NCBI GenBank assembly: GCA_003577005.1 | Contig: QEUW01000051.1 | Coordinates: 1-28,063, forward strand | Reading direction: 5' to 3' | Length of the DNA: 28,063 nucleotides | DNA from: Chloroflexota bacterium | Lineage (GTDB): Bacteria; Chloroflexota; Anaerolineae; Caldilineales; Caldilineaceae | Shown: positions 23,160-28,063 of the stretch, piece after piece | How the letters are laid out: every line of letters begins with the position of its first letter | Position numbering within the stretch: the first letter of the stretch is position 1 | The notes under the pieces: generated by a model | Database searches by the model: none | Seen by the model: the letters and a program-made list of their open reading frames with translations, nothing else | Told to the model about the DNA's origin: nothing | Made by a program: the position numbers and the translations under genes

Positions 23160-24596
23160 ATGGACGCACGAAAATCACCTGCAAGAGAGTCCGCTTTGAG
23201 CCGGCGCACCTTTCTCAAGTTCACGGGCGCCGGGGCAGCGACTGCGCTATTAGCAGCCTGTGCAGCCCCAACTGCACAACCCGCAGCACCCAGCGACGCC
23301 GCCGACGGCGCCCCAGCCTCTACCGACGGCCAGATCAGCATTAGCTTCTGGACGCCGGGCGGCTCGCAGATCTACTGCAACGGCTTTGGCACGATTGCCG
23401 AAAATTACGAGGCGCTCAACCCGCACATCAACATCGAGGATGTCCAGTGCGGCACGGGCGAACAGAATTTCAACGAGGTGTTGCTCGCCCGCATTGCCGC
23501 CGGTAACCCGCCCGATTGTACAATCCTCTGGACCTCGCCGGCAGCCTTTGGCGCCCGCAACGCGCTCATCCAACTGGACGAACTGATGGCCGGATCGCAG
23601 TATTCACAACGGGAAGCCTGGCCCGAGGGGGTGTTGGCTAGCTGCATCTACGAAGGTAGGACCTACGGTCTACCGGTCGCCGCGGGCACTTATGCCATCT
23701 ACTACAACCAGGAGCTGTTCGAAGAGCACGGTATCTCCCCGGAACGAGAAGATTTCCCCAAAACGTGGGATGAACTGCGGGCGCTCTCCAAAGAGTTTAC
23801 CCGTTGGAACGGCGACACCCTGGAGCAGGTCGGCTTTATTCCCAATCCGGATCAGTACGAATTGCCCGTCTGGTCCGCCCTGAATGGGGCGCAACTGTAC
23901 GACGCCGAAAGCCGGCAGTATCTGCTGGATGACGAGGCCAACGTGGCCATGATGGAATATTTTATCTCCTGGCTGGACGAAGAATACCAGGGTGACATCC
24001 AGAAGGTGAACATCTCCGGCAATTGGGGGGTGTACGACGATGCGCAGGGTCGCCAACCCGGCTTCCAGGAAGGCAAAGTCGCTATGACGTTTAATGGCTT
24101 CTGGGTGTGCGGCGATATGTACAACTATGAAGTCCAGGTCGAACGTTGGAATGTGGCGCCCAACCCGGTTGGACCCAGCGGCACGACGACGACTTCAGGC
24201 TACTGGCCCAACTGGCTCGTGGTGCCTGTGGGTTCGCGCCACCCGGAAGAAGCCTTCAACTACCTCGATTACATGTCAGCTGAAGGGATCAAGGTCTGGT
24301 TCTCCAACATTGCAGACTTGCCGACCAACAAGAATGTCCCAACCGACCTCTATCCCACGCTGACTGCTGAACACCGCGGCGATGAATTTGCCCAGGAAGT
24401 GACCAATTTCTTCCGCGGCCAGTTGGACATTGCGACGCCCATGTGGGATTCTCCGGTGCAGGACTTTGCCAACGACCAGATCGGCCGGGCGCTGGAGCAG
24501 ATCTACAACAAAGCGGCCACCCCCGCCGCTGCCCTGGCCGAGGCGCAGGCCGCCTGCCAGCGTGAACTTGAGAATCTGCTGCAGCAGAGTGCGTGA
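23160..24596 (+). CDS. ABC transporter sugar-binding lipoprotein (family 1), module 2
   Basis: 478 residues. Tat motif SRRTFLKF (Arg15-Arg16), lipobox LAAC with Cys34, then an Ala/Pro-rich linker (about 35-55) before the folded domain (ISISFWTPGG). Family-1 features: YGLPVAAGTYAIYYNQELFEEHGI and the FPKTWDELRALSKEFT hinge region. CGGAGG about 10 bases before the ATG at 23160 supports the start. A 145-base gap separates it from the PhyH pair and holds a small hairpin (23049-23071) but no strong promoter that I trust. Ligand unknown. Confidence 0.93.
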   Translation: MDARKSPARESALSRRTFLKFTGAGAATALLAACAAPTAQPAAPSDAADGAPASTDGQISISFWTPGGSQIYCNGFGTIAENYEALNPHINIEDVQCGTGEQNFNEVLLARIAAGNPPDCTILWTSPAAFGARNALIQLDELMAGSQYSQREAWPEGVLASCIYEGRTYGLPVAAGTYAIYYNQELFEEHGISPEREDFPKTWDELRALSKEFTRWNGDTLEQVGFIPNPDQYELPVWSALNGAQLYDAESRQYLLDDEANVAMMEYFISWLDEEYQGDIQKVNISGNWGVYDDAQGRQPGFQEGKVAMTFNGFWVCGDMYNYEVQVERWNVAPNPVGPSGTTTTSGYWPNWLVVPVGSRHPEEAFNYLDYMSAEGIKVWFSNIADLPTNKNVPTDLYPTLTAEHRGDEFAQEVTNFFRGQLDIATPMWDSPVQDFANDQIGRALEQIYNKAATPAAALAEAQAACQRELENLLQQSA

Positions 24597-24688
24597 AGCG
24601 TGAGGAGTGAGGAGTGAGGAGTGATAAGGGAGGTTGCGATTTCACTCATCACTTATCACTCCTCTCTACTGAGTGAGGAGTGAAAATG
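24591..24688. repeat. Heptanucleotide-periodic tract spanning stop to start codon
   Basis: Fourteen 7-base units in unbroken register from the binding-protein stop (TGA 24594-24596) to the permease ATG (24686-24688). Units GAGTGAG and GAGTGAT occur in the left part, and complementary units CATCACT and TATCACT in the right part. GAGGAGTGATAAG (24616-24628) pairs perfectly with 24652-24664 over 13 bp. The last repeat unit supplies GAGGAG, which is the Shine-Dalgarno of the permease. Confidence 0.85.
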
Positions 24689-25615
24689 GCCGTACTTGCC
24701 AGCCGACCCCAACGGACAAGTGTGTTGCAACACCGGGAGGCGCGGGCAGGGTATCTCTTTATCTTGCCGTGGATCTTGAGCCTGCTGATTTTCACCGCCT
24801 ATCCGGTGATTGCCAGTCTATACTTGTCGTTTACCGACTATAACATCGTCTCTTCGCCGCGCTGGATTGGACTGGAGAATTACCGTACTCTCTCGTCGGG
24901 CGATCCATCTTTTTGGATCTCGGTGTGGAACAGCGCGTACTATGCTCTGATCTCGGTGCCGGTGGGATTGGTGGTATCGTTGGGGCTGGCGCTGATTCTC
25001 AACATGCGGGCGACAGGTATTGGGCTTTATCGTACGCTCTTCTATTTGCCCTCGCTGGCGCCACCAGTGGCTGGTACAATCATCTTTGTAGTCATGTTCA
25101 ACCCGCGGGGTGGATTGATCAACCAGGTGCTGCAAATGGTCGGCCTGCCGGCGCTAGGCTGGTTCTCAGACCCCACGTGGGCCAAGCCGGGGCTGATCAT
25201 CCTCAGCTTGTGGGGAGTGGGCGTTGGCACGCTGGTCTTTTTGGCCGGCCTCAAGGAGATCCCCCAGTCGCTGCTCGAAGCCGCCGCCATCGACGGTGCC
25301 AATGCCTGGCAACGGCTGCGCCACGTCACGCTGCCGTTGCTCACACCGGTGACGCTCTTCAACCTGGTCATGGGTGTGATCGGCTCGTTCCAGGTCTTTA
25401 CCTCGGCCTTTGTCATCGGCGGCACAACCGGCACGCCGCTCGAATCGACCTTGATGTACATGGTGCTCATCTATCGCAACGCCTTTAGGTACTTTAAGAT
25501 GGGCTACGCTTCGGCGCTCTCGGTGCTGCTCTTTGTCACCGTGCTCATTGTCACGCTGTCGATCTTCCGGTCGGCCCGGCTGTGGGTCTTTCAGGAAGAC
25601 GGAGAGCGGGAGTAG
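24686..25615 (+). CDS. ABC sugar importer permease, MalF/UgpA type, module 2
   Basis: 309 residues with six membrane segments, the first being YLFILPWILSLLIFTAYPVIASLYLSF in outline. The SFTDYNIVSSPRWIGLENY segment is diagnostic of the MalF/UgpA branch. EAA loop with key residues E-A-A-A-I-D-G-A-N-A-W near residue 205. The ATG at 24686 has GAGGAG 5 bases upstream, lying within the heptamer tract; a GTG at 24680 is in frame but worse placed. It pairs with the MalG-type permease 22 bases downstream. Confidence 0.93.
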   Translation: MAVLASRPQRTSVLQHREARAGYLFILPWILSLLIFTAYPVIASLYLSFTDYNIVSSPRWIGLENYRTLSSGDPSFWISVWNSAYYALISVPVGLVVSLGLALILNMRATGIGLYRTLFYLPSLAPPVAGTIIFVVMFNPRGGLINQVLQMVGLPALGWFSDPTWAKPGLIILSLWGVGVGTLVFLAGLKEIPQSLLEAAAIDGANAWQRLRHVTLPLLTPVTLFNLVMGVIGSFQVFTSAFVIGGTTGTPLESTLMYMVLIYRNAFRYFKMGYASALSVLLFVTVLIVTLSIFRSARLWVFQEDGERE

Positions 25616-25637
25616 GTAAAAAAAGGGAGACCCATCT

Positions 25638-26543
25638 ATGGCCCAGATAGTCCAGAGCGGAGTCGAGCGACAGAGGACAGCTACACCTACCCGCCGGCTT
25701 TTGCCAGGGGGTTGGCAAAAGCCCGTGGGCGCGATAGTTCGCCACGCTGTGTTGATCCTCGTATCGCTCCTCTTTATGTTTCCATTCTATTGGATGATCA
25801 TCACCGCGCTCAAAGATAATACCAGGGTCTTCACCTACCCAATCGAATGGTGGCCCGAGCCAGTGCGGTGGGATAACTTTGCCACCGCGGTCAATTACGC
25901 CGGTTTTCCTTTCTTTCTCTATTTGCGCAACAGCGTCTTCTATTCGCTTTCGGTTTCAATCGGGACCATCATCTCCTGCGCCGCAGTCGGCTACGGCTTT
26001 GCCCGATTGCGCTTCCCCGGACGCGATCTGCTCTTTATGGTCACCGTCGCCACGCTGATGATCCCTGGCATCGTCACCTTTATTCCCACCTTTATCTTGT
26101 TCAAAAACCTGGGGATGCTCGGCACTTATGCGCCGCTCATCGTCCCTGCCTTTTTTGGCAACGCCTTCTTTATCTTTATGATGCGCCAGTTCTTTCAAGG
26201 GATGCCGGCAGAGCTGACCGACGCCGCACGGGTGGACGGGGCTGGCGAATTCCGCATCTTCTGGCAGATCATGTTGCCGTTGGTGCGCCCAGCCTTGCTG
26301 GTCATGGCCGTCTTTACCTTCTTGTGGACCTGGCACGAGTTCTTTGGCCCGCTGGTCTACCTCTCGGACCAGCGCCAATATCCGCTTTCGCTGGGGCTTT
26401 TTGCCTTCCGCGCCCAGCGCACCACCGAGTGGAGCCTGATGATGGCTGCCTCCACGCTCGCCACCCTGCCGCTGGTGGTCGTTTTCTTCTTTGCCCAACG
26501 CTATTTTCTCGAAGGCATTCGCCTGACAGGAATCAAGGGATGA
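25638..26543 (+). CDS. ABC sugar importer permease, MalG/UgpE type, module 2
   Basis: 301 residues. First membrane segment VLILVSLLFMFPFYWMIITAL, followed by five more. EAA loop with key residues ELTDAARVDGAGEFRIFWQI near residue 195. The C-terminus GIRLTGIKG is the typical MalG/UgpE end. GGGAGA precedes the ATG at 25638. As in module 1, no ATP-binding subunit is encoded, so the importer must borrow one. Confidence 0.93.
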   Translation: MAQIVQSGVERQRTATPTRRLLPGGWQKPVGAIVRHAVLILVSLLFMFPFYWMIITALKDNTRVFTYPIEWWPEPVRWDNFATAVNYAGFPFFLYLRNSVFYSLSVSIGTIISCAAVGYGFARLRFPGRDLLFMVTVATLMIPGIVTFIPTFILFKNLGMLGTYAPLIVPAFFGNAFFIFMMRQFFQGMPAELTDAARVDGAGEFRIFWQIMLPLVRPALLVMAVFTFLWTWHEFFGPLVYLSDQRQYPLSLGLFAFRAQRTTEWSLMMAASTLATLPLVVVFFFAQRYFLEGIRLTGIKG

Positions 26544-26575
26544 TTTTGGATTTGTGATTTTAGATTTTGGATGAT
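26541..26575. repeat. AT-rich heptanucleotide tract spanning stop to start codon
   Basis: Five 7-base units (TGATTTT, GGATTTG, AGATTTT and similar) run from the first base of the permease stop codon to the start region of the next gene; the last unit contains the ATG at 26571. The period is the same as in the other heptamer tracts but the unit sequence differs. Confidence 0.7.
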
Positions 26576-27659
26576 TATGACAAAACTCAAACTCGCCCTC
26601 CTCGGCTGCGGCGATGTCGCCCAGCGCGACTATCTGCCCGAATTTCATCGCCTGGCCGGCCGCGCCGAGATTGTCGCCGTCTGTGGCCGCACGCCCCAAC
26701 GAGTGCGCACAGTGGCCGACCAATATCAGATCCCCCATGCCTACACCGATTATCGGCGGATGCTCGCCGAGAGTGATGCGGACGCCGTCATCAATCTGAC
26801 GCCGATTCAGCTTCACCATGAGACGACGATGGCGGCGTTGGCGGCAGGGAAACATGTCTATTCCGAAAAACCGGTGGCTGGCTCGGTGGCCGAGGCGCAG
26901 CAGATCAAGGCGCGGGCCGAACAAAAGGGATTGAAACTCGTCTGTGCGCCGTGTGTGTTGCTCTTTCCCCAGGTGCGCTACGCCAGGAAATTGATAGAGG
27001 ATGGGGAGATTGGGGAGATTTATTCAGCACGCGGTTATGGCCATATGGGCGTGCCGCCATGGTCCGGTTACCTGTCGGATCCCAGCCCCTTTTTTGCTAG
27101 GGGCGGCGGGCCGGCTCTGGACATGGGTGTCTATCCGCTGCACACCATCACCGGCTTGTTGGGTCCGGCGCAGCGGGTGACCGCGCTGGTCACCAAGGTG
27201 CTCGATAGTTTTGTGGTGGAAGGTGGCCCGGTGGCCGGCAAGCGGGTGCCCGTCGAGGCCGACGACAACTGGCAGATGGTGCTCGACTTTGGCGGCGGGC
27301 GACTTGTTTCGCTGGCGGCCAACAACGTCGTCCTTGGCACCAAAGCGCCGGTCGTGGAATTCCACGGTCTGGCCGGCACCATTGCCCTGGACCCCATCGA
27401 TGTCTCCAGCCCGGTGGAAGTACTACGCAAGCAAAAAGGCTGGGAAACAATCAAGCCGTCGTTTCCCGTCGAGCAAAGCGAAGGCCGCAAGGCAGGCCCG
27501 GATCACCACCTGGGCATCGAGCACCTGGTCGATTGCATCCAGTACGACCGGGAACCGCTCCTGAGTATCGACCATGCCCTGCATGTGGTGGAAATTATCG
27601 AAAAGGCGGCGCAGTCGGCGCAGACCGGGTGTGTCGCCGAGATTGAAAGCACGTTTTGA
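26571..27659 (+). CDS. Gfo/Idh/MocA family oxidoreductase, module 2, first copy
   Basis: 362 residues (360 if the ATG at 26577, giving MTKLKLALLG, is used; this is the more natural N-terminus). Rossmann motif LLGCGDVAQ, EKP motif in HVYSEKPVAGS (about residue 100), and GGGPALDMGVYPLHTITGLLG (about 180), which is canonical for the family. A full C-terminal domain is present. No Shine-Dalgarno is visible, only the AT-rich heptamer tract. It belongs to the module 2 operon and probably oxidises the imported sugar or its derivative. Confidence 0.92.
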   Translation: MIMTKLKLALLGCGDVAQRDYLPEFHRLAGRAEIVAVCGRTPQRVRTVADQYQIPHAYTDYRRMLAESDADAVINLTPIQLHHETTMAALAAGKHVYSEKPVAGSVAEAQQIKARAEQKGLKLVCAPCVLLFPQVRYARKLIEDGEIGEIYSARGYGHMGVPPWSGYLSDPSPFFARGGGPALDMGVYPLHTITGLLGPAQRVTALVTKVLDSFVVEGGPVAGKRVPVEADDNWQMVLDFGGGRLVSLAANNVVLGTKAPVVEFHGLAGTIALDPIDVSSPVEVLRKQKGWETIKPSFPVEQSEGRKAGPDHHLGIEHLVDCIQYDREPLLSIDHALHVVEIIEKAAQSAQTGCVAEIESTF

Positions 27660-27661
27660 TC

Positions 27662-27705
27662 GAATGGGAGAGAGGTTGAACCCCAACCTTTCCCTCCCCC
27701 CATTC
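27662..27705. repeat. Imperfect stem-loop between the two dehydrogenase genes
   Basis: GAATGGG (27662-27668) and AGGTTG (27673-27678) pair with CAACCT (27684-27689) and CCCATTC (27699-27705), with an asymmetric pyrimidine-rich internal loop. It starts 2 bases after the preceding stop. Not followed by a T-tract. Confidence 0.5.
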
Positions 27706-27724
27706 CCATACAAAAGAGGCAAGC

Positions 27725-28063
27725 ATGACTGACAACACTCTCCGCGCCGGTCTCGTCGGCTGTGGCAGCCTGGCGCTTCGCGGGCCGCTGCCCCACCTGA
27801 GCCTACCCGATGCACAAGAGAAAGTGCGCCTGGTCGCCGTGGTGGACGCCGTAGCCGAACGCGCCCAACAAGCTGCCGAACGCTTTCAGGTCCCTGCCTG
27901 GTTTGCCACCGCCGAAGAGATGCTCGACCACGTCGACCTCGATATGGTGATCGTACTGACGCCGATCCCGTTTCACTTTAGCAACGCCATGGCCGCCATC
28001 GCCAAGGGCAAACATGTCTATGTGCAAAAGGCTATGACCACCACCCTGGCCGAAGCCGATGAA
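27725..28063 (+). CDS. Gfo/Idh/MocA family oxidoreductase, second copy (3' end cut by window)
   Basis: 113 codons visible, all in the N-terminal Rossmann domain: GLVGCGSLALRG (9-20), VDAVAERA after beta-2, and VLTPIPFHF. The usual EKP motif is replaced by YVQKAM (the Lys kept, Glu to Gln and Pro to Ala), which is a variant of the family motif and not a broken gene. AGAGG lies about 8 bases before the ATG at 27725. It would follow the first dehydrogenase in the same operon and may take the product of that reaction. Confidence 0.88.
   Translation, partial: MTDNTLRAGLVGCGSLALRGPLPHLSLPDAQEKVRLVAVVDAVAERAQQAAERFQVPAWFATAEEMLDHVDLDMVIVLTPIPFHFSNAMAAIAKGKHVYVQKAMTTTLAEADE

Noticed and set aside
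24591..24688. Possible CRISPR array or minisatellite
   Set aside because: Units are 7 bases without spacers, and no cas genes are nearby.

Overview
The window is GC-rich, densely packed bacterial DNA with 23 protein-coding genes (the first and last cut by the window edges) and no rRNA, tRNA, CRISPR array or transposase that I can see. It looks like a Chloroflexota genome (Caldilinea/Anaerolineae-like). The reasons are sugar ABC importers whose binding proteins are Tat-type lipoproteins with Ala/Pro-rich linkers, several Gfo/Idh/MocA oxidoreductases and PhyH dioxygenases, and repeat-laden gene junctions. The phylum is an inference, not something read from a marker gene.

Layout. (1) Positions 1-7635, minus strand: a probable operon read right to left, GH3 glycosidase > PEP-dependent dikinase resembling rifampicin phosphotransferase > M24 'pita-bread' hydrolase > AstE/AspA-type zinc deacylase > SDR dehydrogenase (partial). 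Two junctions overlap by 8 and 4 bases. (2) Positions 7639-7971: a divergent promoter region with a perfect 23-bp inverted repeat. (3) Positions 7972-16013, plus strand: a MOSC protein, then a HutC/DasR-type GntR regulator with a consensus-like promoter and operator, then PhyH dioxygenase, sugar-binding lipoprotein, two permeases (MalG-type first), Gfo/Idh/MocA dehydrogenase and a bicupin. (4) Positions 16195-18098: a translationally coupled pair of SPFH/band-7 membrane proteins. (5) Positions 18137-21342: GH29 alpha-L-fucosidase, ROK kinase-like protein and a methyltransferase-like protein. (6) Positions 21365-28063: two tandem PhyH paralogues, a second sugar-binding lipoprotein, two permeases (MalF-type first) and two Gfo/Idh/MocA dehydrogenases.

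How the genes fit together: segments 3 and 6 repeat the same recipe (PhyH oxygenase + ABC importer without its own ATPase + Gfo/Idh/MocA dehydrogenase). The two glycosidases show no signal peptide. This suggests import of small glycosides or decorated sugars, followed by cytoplasmic hydrolysis, Fe(II)/2-oxoglutarate-dependent oxidation and NAD(P)-dependent oxidation. The substrate cannot be read from the sequence; fucosylated and amino-sugar-type ligands are the best clues (GH29; DasR-like operator).

The non-coding DNA is the most unusual part. Several gene junctions carry heptanucleotide-periodic tracts, some running from one gene's stop codon to the next start codon. Other junctions carry inverted repeats of different families, including one at each of the two binding-protein/permease junctions.
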